Assembly (NCBI GenBank): GCA_003161195.1
Contig: PMOV01000187.1
Location: 4,822-20,292, forward strand
Direction of reading: 5' to 3'
DNA: 15,471 bases
From: Acidobacteriota bacterium
GTDB taxonomy: Bacteria > Acidobacteriota > Terriglobia > Acidiferrales > UBA7541
Shown one piece after another: positions 6,656 to 13,914 of this stretch (within the stretch, counting starts at the first letter, position 1; every line of letters begins with the position of its first letter). The notes under the pieces were generated by a model. That model did not search any database. It saw nothing but the letters and a program-made list of their open reading frames with translations, and was not told where the DNA came from. A program made the position numbers and the translations under genes.

Positions 6656-8245
6656 TTATAAAGGAATGTTGCCGTGTTTCTTGCGTGGATTGCTATCGCG
6701 CTTGTTTTCCAAGGCGCGCAGCGCGGTGATTAGCTTGCCGCGCGTTTCCGCCGGTTCGATGACCGCATCGATGTATCCGCGCTCGGCGGCCACGAAGGGA
6801 TTGGCGAAGCGTGCGCGGAATTCGGCGATCTTTTCTTCGCGCAGCGCGGCGCGTTCCTCTTCCGGCGTCTTGTCCAATTCGCGTTTGTAGACGATGTTAA
6901 CGGCGCCTTCCGGGCCCATCACGGCAATTTCCGCGCCGGGCCAGGCAAAATTTGCATCGGTTCGGATGTGCTTGGAGGCCATGACACAATAGGCACCCCC
7001 ATAAGCCTTGCGCGTGATCACGGTTATTTTCGGCACGGTCGCTTCCGCAAAGGCGAAAAGAAGTTTGGCGCCGTGCTTGATGATGCCCCCGAACTCCTGT
7101 TGCGTGCCCGGCAGAAAGCCCGGCACGTCCTCGAAGGTAATCAGCGGAATGTTGAAGGCGTCGCAGAAGCGCACGAAGCGCGCGCCCTTGACGGAGGCGT
7201 TGATGTCCAGCACGCCGGCCAGGAACGCGGGTTGGTTGGCCACGATGCCAACGGGCCGTCCGTCCAGCCGCGCGAAACCTACCACGAGGTTTTTGGCAAA
7301 GTGTTCATGGACTTCAAAAAAATAGCCGTCGTCGACCACGCCGTGAACCACGTCCTTGATGTCGTAGGGCTTCTGCGGGTCGTCGGGCACGACCGTGTTG
7401 AGCGCCTCGTTGCGGCAGTCTGGCACCTGGGCGCAGGGACGCCGCGGCGGATCCTCCAGATTGTTTGAAGGCAGAAAGCTCAAGAGTTCGCGAATCATGG
7501 CCAGGCAATCGGCGTCGTCGCGCGACACAAAGTGAGCCACGCCACTTTTTTCGTTATGCGTCATGGCGCCGCCGAGTTCCTGCTTGGTGACTTCCTCGTG
7601 CGTGACCGTTTTGATTACGTCGGGCCCGGTGACGAACATGTAGGAGGTGTCGCGGGTCATGAAAATAAAATCGGTGATCGCCGGCGAGTAGACCGCGCCG
7701 CCGGCGCAGGCGCCCATGATGGCGCTGATCTGCGGGATGACGCCGCTGGCGAGGGTGTTACGCAGAAAAATATCCGCATACCCGGCCAAGGAGGCCACCC
7801 CTTCTTGAATGCGTGCTCCGCCCGAATCATTCAGGCCGACCACGGGCGCTCCCGCGCGCATCGCCAGATCCATGATTTTGCAGATTTTTTGCGCATTGGT
7901 TTCGGAGAGCGAGCCGCCAAACACGGTGAAATCCTGCGCGAAGACATACGTCAGCCGCCCGTGAATACGCCCGAAGCCGGTCACGAAGCCGTCGCCTGGC
8001 GGGCGCTGTTCCGCCATGCCAAAATCGGTGCAGCGGTGGCGAACGAATTTGTCCAGCTCCTCGAACGTGTTTTCGTCCAGCAGCAGTTCGATGCGTTCGC
8101 GGGCCGTTAGCTTGCCGGCGCGATGCTCGCGTTCGCGCCGCTCCGCGCCGCCGCCGGCTTCCGCCTCCGCGGACATTTGCCGCAGCTCCTCGGTGCGGTC
8201 GTGGTGCTTTCGTGGCGCGAGATTTGCGGGCTTCTGCTCAGGCAA
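6656..8245 (-). CDS. Acyl-CoA carboxylase carboxyltransferase (PccB/MmdA family)
   Basis: A 529-residue two-domain crotonase-fold carboxyltransferase that moves CO2 from carboxybiotin to an acyl-CoA. The N-half has GGSLSETNAQKI and DSGGARIQEG, with an oxyanion GGA at 182-184. The C-half has the second oxyanion GGA at 416-418 in KAYGGAYCVMASKHI, then EIAVMGPEGAVNI. C420 appears to align with the residue that sets acetyl- versus propionyl-CoA preference in actinobacterial enzymes (Asp422 of S. coelicolor PccB), so the substrate stays open. I chose the TTG at 8245 because AAGGAG lies 6 nt upstream and the length suits the family; a longer frame to 8383 overlaps the preceding gene and adds no family sequence. 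The start overlaps the end of the membrane-protein gene by 8 nt. Confidence 0.95.
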   Translation of the reverse strand: MPEQKPANLAPRKHHDRTEELRQMSAEAEAGGGAERREREHRAGKLTARERIELLLDENTFEELDKFVRHRCTDFGMAEQRPPGDGFVTGFGRIHGRLTYVFAQDFTVFGGSLSETNAQKICKIMDLAMRAGAPVVGLNDSGGARIQEGVASLAGYADIFLRNTLASGVIPQISAIMGACAGGAVYSPAITDFIFMTRDTSYMFVTGPDVIKTVTHEEVTKQELGGAMTHNEKSGVAHFVSRDDADCLAMIRELLSFLPSNNLEDPPRRPCAQVPDCRNEALNTVVPDDPQKPYDIKDVVHGVVDDGYFFEVHEHFAKNLVVGFARLDGRPVGIVANQPAFLAGVLDINASVKGARFVRFCDAFNIPLITFEDVPGFLPGTQQEFGGIIKHGAKLLFAFAEATVPKITVITRKAYGGAYCVMASKHIRTDANFAWPGAEIAVMGPEGAVNIVYKRELDKTPEEERAALREEKIAEFRARFANPFVAAERGYIDAVIEPAETRGKLITALRALENKRDSNPRKKHGNIPL

Positions 8246-8537
8246 GAGGCGCTCCTTCAGTTTCCGATGGCTGCTTGGACTGCGGTCGCCGGGGTCCAGA
8301 CGAGGGCGCGACGGTTTTCGTGGCGAAAATACGGACGGCCAGATGCGTAGCCAGCCACACCGTGCCGAGGAGCAGCAACACACCCAATAGAAGCTCCGCG
8401 ACGATGGCGCCTGCCCGCTCCAGTCGCGACGGAATGGCGGTTACGAAGTCCGTAGCCCGCACCAGGATAAACATGGCGCCCAGGCTCATGGCTACCACCA
8501 GAACGATGGTCACAAAGGACGCAAGAATCTTTTTCAT
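8238..8537 (-). CDS. Small two-helix membrane protein
   Basis: A 99-residue protein I do not recognise. It has a basic start (MKK), a first membrane segment at about residues 5-26 and a second at about 43-68, then a polar tail rich in Pro, Ser, Lys and Arg that is probably cytoplasmic. Its last codons contain the AAGGAG ribosome site of the carboxyltransferase and the genes overlap by 8 nt, so translation is coupled. No ribosome site is visible before its own ATG at 8537. Small membrane subunits accompany carboxyltransferases in sodium-pumping decarboxylases, but those have one helix and a large beta subunit, which is absent here. A link to the carboxylase is inference from position only. Confidence 0.7.
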   Translation of the reverse strand: MKKILASFVTIVLVVAMSLGAMFILVRATDFVTAIPSRLERAGAIVAELLLGVLLLLGTVWLATHLAVRIFATKTVAPSSGPRRPQSKQPSETEGAPLA

Positions 8538-8550
8538 GGCATTAGCGAAA

Positions 8551-8570
8551 GGCGCGCGGGCCAGCGCGCC
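8551..8570 (-). repeat. Perfect 7-bp inverted repeat upstream of the membrane-protein gene
   Basis: GGCGCGC and GCGCGCC flank a 6-nt loop, 14 nt before the ATG at 8537. In RNA this would be a stable hairpin in the leader. Only TTT follows on the minus strand, so it is a weak terminator; it could instead limit ribosome access or stabilise the transcript. Confidence 0.4.
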
Positions 8571-8593
8571 CCAAAGGATAACGCAATCAGATG

Positions 8594-8639
8594 AAAAAAG
8601 CGGGCGAAGCCTACAGCGCGAAGAGCTGCGGCCGCGCCC
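8594..8639 (-). terminator. Candidate intrinsic terminator after the DUF3592-like gene
   Basis: Immediately after the stop, the minus strand has GGGCG (8635-8639) able to pair with CGCCC (8602-8606). An inner CAGC/GCTG hairpin lies between them, and six T (8594-8599) follow after GC. The outer stem is short and the structure is branched, so this is a candidate. If real it separates the carboxylase operon from the genes upstream. Confidence 0.4.
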
Positions 8640-9092
8640 TCAGCGCAAACCGGACCAGTCATCAGCCACGAGTATGGAATCGCTAGGATTCGAAGGATCG
8701 TATTTCACGCTCGCCGGTTGCCCGGCGACCAGGCGTTCGAAGCGGATCTGTCCCTCCAGCCCGGTGATGTCTTGCGCCGTGTGATAGGTCACTCCAGAAA
8801 TCGCATAGGTGTACGAAACGAGTTGCCGGGGGCGATTGTCCACCAGCGGCCGCGCACTGCCTCCGAAGAAACCCTTGTGCACGGCCTGCGGTTCTGGAGC
8901 GTGTTCCGCCAACTCGACCACCTGGCCCTCGGCGATGCGCCCGATCTGATTCAGGTGCAGCCGCCGCTTGCGTTCCGCCTCCACCATATCCACCGCCGGA
9001 CGCAGGAATGCGTAGGCGACCATCGCGATAGCCGCCACCACTCCCGCACACGTGGCCAGCGTCAGTTTCCAGTCAGCAAGCAAAGCATTCAA
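8640..9092 (-). CDS. DUF3592-like membrane-anchored protein
   Basis: A 150-residue protein with one N-terminal membrane helix (about residues 10-30), a charged stretch (EAERKRR) and a beta-rich domain. The pattern 'QLVSYTYAISGVTYHTAQDI' followed near the end by 'VKYDPSNPSDSILV' is what I know from DUF3592 proteins, which are of unknown function. The domain would lie on one face of the membrane; orientation is not certain. The frame has no ATG, so I use TTG at 9092, which has GGAG 8 nt upstream; an ATG at 9088 is out of frame. The 137-nt gap before it and a possible terminator after it suggest a single-gene unit. Confidence 0.75.
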   Translation of the reverse strand: MNALLADWKLTLATCAGVVAAIAMVAYAFLRPAVDMVEAERKRRLHLNQIGRIAEGQVVELAEHAPEPQAVHKGFFGGSARPLVDNRPRQLVSYTYAISGVTYHTAQDITGLEGQIRFERLVAGQPASVKYDPSNPSDSILVADDWSGLR

Positions 9093-9229
9093 CGCAGCAA
9101 CTCCATTTACGATTTACCGTCCGCATGGGCGCGGCATTTCACCCAGACGCCTGGCTCGCAGCATCTTGGCGCGAGGCCCGCGCGTCCCCAAGCCCTGTAT
9201 TTTACCGAAACCCGCTGGTGCAGTTACAA
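9093..9229 (-). promoter_or_regulatory. Gap with a possible promoter for the DUF3592-like gene
   Basis: The minus strand has TAAAAT (9199-9204), one mismatch from the -10 consensus, and TTGTAA (9224-9229) as a possible -35, but the 19-bp spacer is long. A GC-rich 5-bp stem (GCGCG, CGCGC) lies near 9170-9185 without a T-run. No gene is seen here. Confidence 0.3.
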
Positions 9230-10042
9230 CTACACGTGCGGTGCGCGCACCGGGTTGCGCAACACGCCAACACCGGCGACGCGCACCTCGACACTGTCCC
9301 CCGGCTGGAGTGGGCCCACTCCCGCGGGCGTCCCCGTGGCGATCACATCCCCGGCTTCCAGCGTCATCATGCGCGAGATCCAGCGCACCAAAAATGCACA
9401 GGGATAGACCATCAGCGAGGTGCTGCCGCTCTGCCGCGGGGCGCCATTCACGTAGGTCTCGACCAGCGCGTTTGCCGGATCGAGCTGCGTCTCAATGTGC
9501 GGGCCCACCGGGCAAAATGTATCAAAACCCTTGGCGCGGGTGAACTGCACATCGCTTTTCTGCAGATCGCGCGCCGTGACGTCATTCAGGCACGCATAGC
9601 CCAACACGTAAGAAAGCGCATCGTCCGCATCGGCAAGTTGCGAGCAGCGCCGGCCAATCACCATGGCCAACTCGCCCTCATGTTCCACGCGCTGCGAGTA
9701 TCGCGGCAGCACAATCTCGTCGCCGGGCCCGATCAACGACGTCGAGGGCTTCAGGAAAATCAGCGGCTCTTTGGGCACCTCGGTCCCCAGCTCCGCGGCG
9801 TGCGCGGCATAATTCTTCCCGACGCATACAATTTTCCGTGGCTGCACCGGCGCTAAAAGCCGCACGTCCGTGAGCGGCCAGGACCGTGCGCCCGCCTCCC
9901 ACTTTTCCCAAGGGGCTGCGGAAATCTCGCGCACTTCCTCGCCTTCCAGCAGGGCATAACGCGCACGGGAGCCGGAGTCCGCGGAAAGTTTGCTGGATGC
10001 GTCGGAGCCCGAAGCAAGTGGCAGGAAGCGGCAAAATTTCAT
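9230..10042 (-). CDS. Fumarylacetoacetate hydrolase family protein
   Basis: A 270-residue FAH-family enzyme. Residues 1-65 are the variable N-domain. From 'KIVCVGKNYAAHAAELG' (about residue 70) the FAH fold begins, with metal ligands E122 and E124 in VEHEGELAMVIG and D154 in NDVTARDLQ, then 'FTRAKGFDTFCPVGP' and 'GDVIATGTPAGVG'. The family cleaves or isomerises 2,4-diketo and 2-oxo acids, for example acylpyruvate hydrolysis, oxaloacetate decarboxylation or homoprotocatechuate catabolism. The motifs do not fix the substrate and no catabolic pathway genes lie nearby. The ATG at 10042 is 7 nt after the stop of the membrane-protein gene, so they are co-transcribed. Confidence 0.93.
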   Translation of the reverse strand: MKFCRFLPLASGSDASSKLSADSGSRARYALLEGEEVREISAAPWEKWEAGARSWPLTDVRLLAPVQPRKIVCVGKNYAAHAAELGTEVPKEPLIFLKPSTSLIGPGDEIVLPRYSQRVEHEGELAMVIGRRCSQLADADDALSYVLGYACLNDVTARDLQKSDVQFTRAKGFDTFCPVGPHIETQLDPANALVETYVNGAPRQSGSTSLMVYPCAFLVRWISRMMTLEAGDVIATGTPAGVGPLQPGDSVEVRVAGVGVLRNPVRAPHV

Positions 10043-10049
10043 AATGCCG

Positions 10050-10535
10050 CTAGTTTACAGGATGATGCCCATGCTCGGAATGCGCGGCGGTCCACGCGCG
10101 CCAAATCATATTTCCCAGCCAGTCCACGGTGCCCACCATCATGTTGGCCACGCCGCCCAGCACAAAAATCTGGAAGCCGCTGAAATGCTCGCGCAGACCT
10201 TCATAAAACAGCGAAAGGAGCCAGTACGTCAGGCTGAAAATCGCCCAGCCCAGCAGGCTCGAAGCCCACAGCCGCGCCGGGTCTCGCAAAAAACGCGCCA
10301 CGGGAAACAGCGCCACCACGGCCAGCAGCACCGCCGCCACCAGGTTGCGCTCCAGCGCAACCTGCTCCAGCGCGGGGATACGGTTGGCCACGAAAAGCCA
10401 CGCCACAAAAATGACGGAGAGCGCGACGCCTGCATACACACCGGTATGCAAAGCGGCATGCCGCGGCCGGATCGATAGCTGGGGGCTAGCCGGCATAAGA
10501 CAGGCGTCCAAGCGCCCGTCCGAACTACAACCCAT
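10050..10535 (-). CDS. Four-helix membrane protein of unknown function
   Basis: A protein of up to 161 residues with hydrophobic segments at about 32-50, 64-82, 91-112 and 120-138 and a His-rich C-terminus (HSEHGHHPVN). I do not recognise a family. The ATG at 10535 lies 2 nt after the upstream stop, which favours stop-start coupling. The ATG at 10496 would remove 13 polar, Cys-containing residues and is equally plausible, since neither has a good ribosome site. Its tight packing between a lipoprotein and the FAH enzyme shows an operon, but the enzyme gives no clear hint of its role. Confidence 0.75.
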   Translation of the reverse strand: MGCSSDGRLDACLMPASPQLSIRPRHAALHTGVYAGVALSVIFVAWLFVANRIPALEQVALERNLVAAVLLAVVALFPVARFLRDPARLWASSLLGWAIFSLTYWLLSLFYEGLREHFSGFQIFVLGGVANMMVGTVDWLGNMIWRAWTAAHSEHGHHPVN

Positions 10536-10537
10536 CG

Positions 10538-11725
10538 TTAGGGATTTTGTTGCGTGCTGATTTGTGCCACGGCGGGCGTGCTACCGGAGCTCTCATTTCC
10601 CGCGCGGTCCACGGCGGTTACGGTGTACCAATAGCGACGGCCGGCCTGCACAGAACTATCGCGAACCGCGGGCGTCGGCAGCAACTCTTTCTGCAGCAAC
10701 TCGCCGCGCGCACCATCTTGTTCGCTGCGATATACACGATAACCGGCCACATCGTTCTCCGGGCTGATCGACCACGACAGATCCACCACCGGTGTTGCGG
10801 CATTTTCTTCAAGCACCGCCGCAGCCACTCCCTGCGGGGCTGTCGGCGGGAAAATATCCTTAGGCGTCACCATCGCGGGCGCGGAATCCGCGGACTCCAC
10901 GGCGCCGCCCCCCGCTGTGACGACCGTACGCACTAGGTACACGTACGTCTCGCCAAACTCGAAATCCGTATCGCGATAGCTGGTTTCAGTGGGCGAAGCC
11001 AACAGCGTCAGCTTCGCTTTCCATTTCACGCCGTGCAGTAAATCCTTCGCTGCCGCCTCGAGCGCAGCTTGATCCACGGGATCCGCGAGTTGTCCGCGAT
11101 AGACGCGATACGAGAAATCGCCGAGGGGTTCGCCGCCAGCGGTGCGCGCCGGCGCTGTCCATCTGAGCTCCACCGCGCTCTCTGTGACGCGCACGTCCAA
11201 GCCGCTGATCTTTTCCGCCACCGGATACATCGCCAGCGTAACGACGTTCGAATTCGCCGACGTCACCTTCGCCGAAACTCGCGTGCGCACCGCGTACGCC
11301 ACTTTCCCGCCTGGATGGGCGCGAGTCTCCTCCGGCGCAATGGGATCGGGAAACTCCACATGCTTATCCGCCAGATAAATTTTCACTAGCGCGCCCGGAA
11401 TCGCGTACACCATGCGCCACGAAGCCGCATCCACGGTTCCATCAGGCTTCGCCAAACCGCGATAAATCTCGAAGCCCGGCGTTTCCATGAGCCGCTTACC
11501 ATCAATCGCTTTGCCGGGCAGCGTAAACGTGAGCACCGCGCTATCCCCAGCTTGCCGCGCGCTTAAATCGACCACTGCTTCGGGAACGGGCGGCGAAGGC
11601 GGCGCCGGCAGCCCAGGCGCACCGCATCCCGCGGTGAGCGCCATCCATCCGCAGTTGAACAGCAACCAAAACAGTAAAGTGTGTGCGGAAAATTTGCGCG
11701 GGCGACCCGGCTGGGCTGACGGCAT
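10538..11725 (-). CDS. Lipoprotein with three fibronectin type III-like domains
   Basis: A 395-residue protein. Residues 1-33 are a signal peptide with lipobox LTAGC (C34), followed by a Pro-rich linker (about 35-50). Three repeated beta-sandwich units follow at about 50-168, 172-288 and 292-390. Each has the FnIII-like 'YRVYR' or 'FEIYRG' strand, and the last has 'YWYTVTAVDRAGNESSGS'. Such domains bind proteins or glycans or act as spacers on the cell surface. The ATG at 11725 has AAGGA 9 nt upstream, which overlaps the hslU stop region, and lies 13 nt after hslU, so it is probably transcribed with the protease genes. It may be an envelope scaffold; no enzymatic domain is visible. Confidence 0.88.
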   Translation of the reverse strand: MPSAQPGRPRKFSAHTLLFWLLFNCGWMALTAGCGAPGLPAPPSPPVPEAVVDLSARQAGDSAVLTFTLPGKAIDGKRLMETPGFEIYRGLAKPDGTVDAASWRMVYAIPGALVKIYLADKHVEFPDPIAPEETRAHPGGKVAYAVRTRVSAKVTSANSNVVTLAMYPVAEKISGLDVRVTESAVELRWTAPARTAGGEPLGDFSYRVYRGQLADPVDQAALEAAAKDLLHGVKWKAKLTLLASPTETSYRDTDFEFGETYVYLVRTVVTAGGGAVESADSAPAMVTPKDIFPPTAPQGVAAAVLEENAATPVVDLSWSISPENDVAGYRVYRSEQDGARGELLQKELLPTPAVRDSSVQAGRRYWYTVTAVDRAGNESSGSTPAVAQISTQQNP

Positions 11726-11738
11726 GCAGCTCGCTTCC

Positions 11739-13217
11739 TTACAGAATGTAGCGGCTCAAATCCTGGTTCTTCACGATATCCGCGAGCTGCTTCGTGACGT
11801 ACGCTTCGTCAATCTTAACCGTTTTCTTCTTGAGGTCCGGCGCCTCAAACGAAAGCTCATCCAGCACTTTCTCCAGAATCGTATGCAGCCGCCGCGCGCC
11901 GATATTTTCCGTCTGCTCGTTCACGCTGGTCGCGAATCTCGCCAGGGTCTCCACCGCGTCGGTCGTGAACGTCAGCTTCACGCCTTCCGTCTCCAGCAGC
12001 GCCACATACTGCTTGATCAGCGCGTTTTTCGGCTCCGTCAGAATGCGCACGAAGTCTTCTTCCTTCAGTGACTGCAGCTCCACGCGAATCGGCAGCCGCC
12101 CTTGCAGCTCGGGAATCAGGTCCGAAGGCTTGCTGACGTGAAACGCGCCCGCGGCGATGAACAAAATGTGGTCCGTGCGGATCATTCCGTAACGCGTGTT
12201 CACGGTCGTGCCTTCGATAATCGGCAAAATGTCTCGCTGCACGCCTTCGCGCGAGACGTCCGGGCCGTGGCCGGATTCTCGTCCCGCTACTTTGTCAATC
12301 TCATCGATAAAAATTATCCCCATCTGCTCGGCGCGCTCCACCGCTGAGCGCGTCACCTGGTCCATATCCAGCAGCTTGTTTTCTTCCTCCTGGATCAGGT
12401 ATTCAAAGGCATCCGCCACGGACATTTTGCGCTTCTTCTTTTGCTGGCCGAACATTCCGGAAAACATTTCCTTGATGTTGACGTCCATGTCTTCCATGCC
12501 CTGGTTGGAGATGATTTCGAACGACGGCATGGCCCGCTCGCGCACTTCGAGGTCCACCATCCGCTGGTCCAGCTTGCCTTCGCGCAGTTGCACGCGCAGC
12601 TTTTCGCGGGTGCGCTGCGATTGCTCGTGTTGGTTCGCCGCATCGCTTTCGGTGGAACTCGTCGCTCCCGCTGCGTACCCGGCCGTCGCAGCCGAAGGCG
12701 GTGCGGTGGGCGGCGCTGGCGGCAGCAACAAATCGAGCACCCGCTCTTCCGCCGCTTGTTCCGCGCGCTCCGCCACCTCGTCCAGTTTTTCTTCCCGCAC
12801 CATGTCGATGGATGTTTCCACCAGATCCCGTACCATGGACTCCACGTCGCGGCCTACGTAGCCCACTTCCGTATACTTCGAGGCTTCCACTTTCACGAAC
12901 GGGCAACCGGCCAGGCGCGCCAGTCGTCGCGCAATTTCCGTCTTGCCTACGCCCGTGGGCCCGATCATCAGAATATTCTTCGGCAATACGTCTTCCGCCA
13001 TCTCCGGCGGCAATTTCTGCCGACGCACGCGATTGCGCAGCGCCACGGCCACCGCGCGTTTCGCGGCGTTCTGCCCCACGATGTATTTGTCCAGCTCCGC
13101 CACGATTTCCCGCGGCGTCATGTCGTCCAGCGCCGGCAGCAGGTGCTCCTCGCTGGGCGCTTCCCCGCTTCCGCCATTGGGCATGTAGATCAATTCCTTG
13201 TCCGACTTGCTTGCCAT
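11739..13217 (-). CDS. hslU: HslU, ATPase subunit of the HslVU protease
   Basis: A 492-residue AAA+ unfoldase that feeds substrates into HslV. It begins MTPREIVAELDKYIVGQ at residue 33, has Walker A GPTGVGKT (86-93), pore loop GYVG (119-122), Walker B IIFIDE (301-306), the sensor region 'LQGRLPIRVEL' (371-381) and the C-terminal tail DLSRYIL, which inserts into HslV to activate it. It is longer than E. coli HslU because of a 32-residue N-terminal extension and a Pro/Ala/Ser-rich insert at about 166-200 in the I-domain. Starts at 13217 and at residue 12 (ATG 13184) each have AAGGA at a long spacing (12 and 10 nt), so the exact start is open. Codon and motif content show an intact gene. Confidence 0.97.
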   Translation of the reverse strand: MASKSDKELIYMPNGGSGEAPSEEHLLPALDDMTPREIVAELDKYIVGQNAAKRAVAVALRNRVRRQKLPPEMAEDVLPKNILMIGPTGVGKTEIARRLARLAGCPFVKVEASKYTEVGYVGRDVESMVRDLVETSIDMVREEKLDEVAERAEQAAEERVLDLLLPPAPPTAPPSAATAGYAAGATSSTESDAANQHEQSQRTREKLRVQLREGKLDQRMVDLEVRERAMPSFEIISNQGMEDMDVNIKEMFSGMFGQQKKKRKMSVADAFEYLIQEEENKLLDMDQVTRSAVERAEQMGIIFIDEIDKVAGRESGHGPDVSREGVQRDILPIIEGTTVNTRYGMIRTDHILFIAAGAFHVSKPSDLIPELQGRLPIRVELQSLKEEDFVRILTEPKNALIKQYVALLETEGVKLTFTTDAVETLARFATSVNEQTENIGARRLHTILEKVLDELSFEAPDLKKKTVKIDEAYVTKQLADIVKNQDLSRYIL

Positions 13218-13231
13218 GTGTGACTCGATTC

Positions 13232-13240
13232 CTTATACCA
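13232..13240 (-). promoter_or_regulatory. Possible extended -10 promoter for hslU
   Basis: The minus strand reads TGGTATAAG: an extended TGn and a hexamer one mismatch from TATAAT, ending 14 nt before the hslU ATG. No -35 box is seen. It would give a leader of about 7 nt. The 121-nt hslV-hslU gap makes an internal promoter plausible. Confidence 0.35.
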
Positions 13241-13338
13241 CTTCGATGCCGCGATTACTTGCCGAGCCCGGTTACAGCGCGTATTTTTGCTCGCGCCGTG
13301 AACTCGCTACCGCTTCGGCTTTTGCGGGCCGCGGGCAA

Positions 13339-13902
13339 CTAAAGCTCTTCCACCGTAAAATTCGCATTGGTATAGATGCAAATCTCGCTGGCGATGCGCA
13401 TGGCTTCCATCGCCACGTCTTTCAACGCCAGCTTGGAGTGCTTGGCCAGCGCGCGGGCCGCGGAAAGCGCATACGCCCCGCCCGATCCAATCGCCACGAT
13501 GCCGTCATCCGGTTCGATCACGTCGCCGTTGCCGGAGAGAATGAATGTGCCCTTGGAGTCCGCAACAATCAGCAGCGCTTCCAGGTGACGCAATGCCCGG
13601 TCTTTCCGCCACTCTTTCGCCAGCTCCACCGCCGACTTTTGCAAATTGCCCGAAAACTCCTGCAGCTTGCCTTCAAATCGCTCAAACAGCGAAATGGCGT
13701 CCGCCGTCGATCCCGCAAAGCCCGCCACCACCTTGTCGTTATACAGCCTGCGCGTCTTGCGTGCCGTGTGCTTCATCACGTGGTCGCCCATGGTCACCTG
13801 CCCATCGGCGATCAACACCACTTTGTTGTCTTTGCGCACGCACAGCACCGTCGTCCCGTGCATCGGCGCGTGCGTAGGTACACTTCCCTGACCATTCACC
13901 AT
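13339..13902 (-). CDS. hslV: HslV, peptidase subunit of the HslVU protease
   Basis: A 187-residue threonine peptidase with the proteasome beta fold. Removal of a propeptide after G16 would expose T17 as the catalytic N-terminus (HG|TTVLCV). Counted from that Thr, K33 falls exactly where the family's catalytic Lys lies, in TARK. 'VVAGFAGSTADA' and 'IVAIGSGGAYALSAA' are conserved. HslV forms a double hexamer capped by HslU and degrades regulators and misfolded proteins in the cytoplasm. The ATG at 13902 has a perfect TATAAT 6 nt upstream and no ribosome site; an ATG at 13863 would leave a two-residue propeptide. I give the longer form. Confidence 0.96.
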   Translation of the reverse strand: MVNGQGSVPTHAPMHGTTVLCVRKDNKVVLIADGQVTMGDHVMKHTARKTRRLYNDKVVAGFAGSTADAISLFERFEGKLQEFSGNLQKSAVELAKEWRKDRALRHLEALLIVADSKGTFILSGNGDVIEPDDGIVAIGSGGAYALSAARALAKHSKLALKDVAMEAMRIASEICIYTNANFTVEEL

Positions 13903-13908
13903 CCGACC

Positions 13909-13914
13909 ATTATA
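13909..13914 (-). promoter_or_regulatory. Perfect -10 box at the hslV start
   Basis: TATAAT on the minus strand ends 6 nt before the ATG at 13902. Transcription would start at or next to this ATG, giving a leaderless message. No matching -35 and no CIRCE-like or sigma-32-like element is visible. If translation begins at 13863 instead, the same promoter would give a normal leader of about 40 nt. Confidence 0.5.

Noticed and set aside
8246..8383. A 46-residue N-terminal extension of the carboxyltransferase
   Set aside because: It overlaps the small membrane-protein gene, has no family similarity, and a TTG with AAGGAG 6 nt upstream gives the usual length.
4496..8537. Sodium-pumping decarboxylase operon
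   Set aside because: A biotin carboxylase subunit is present and there is no multi-helix beta subunit, so the set fits an ATP-dependent acyl-CoA carboxylase.
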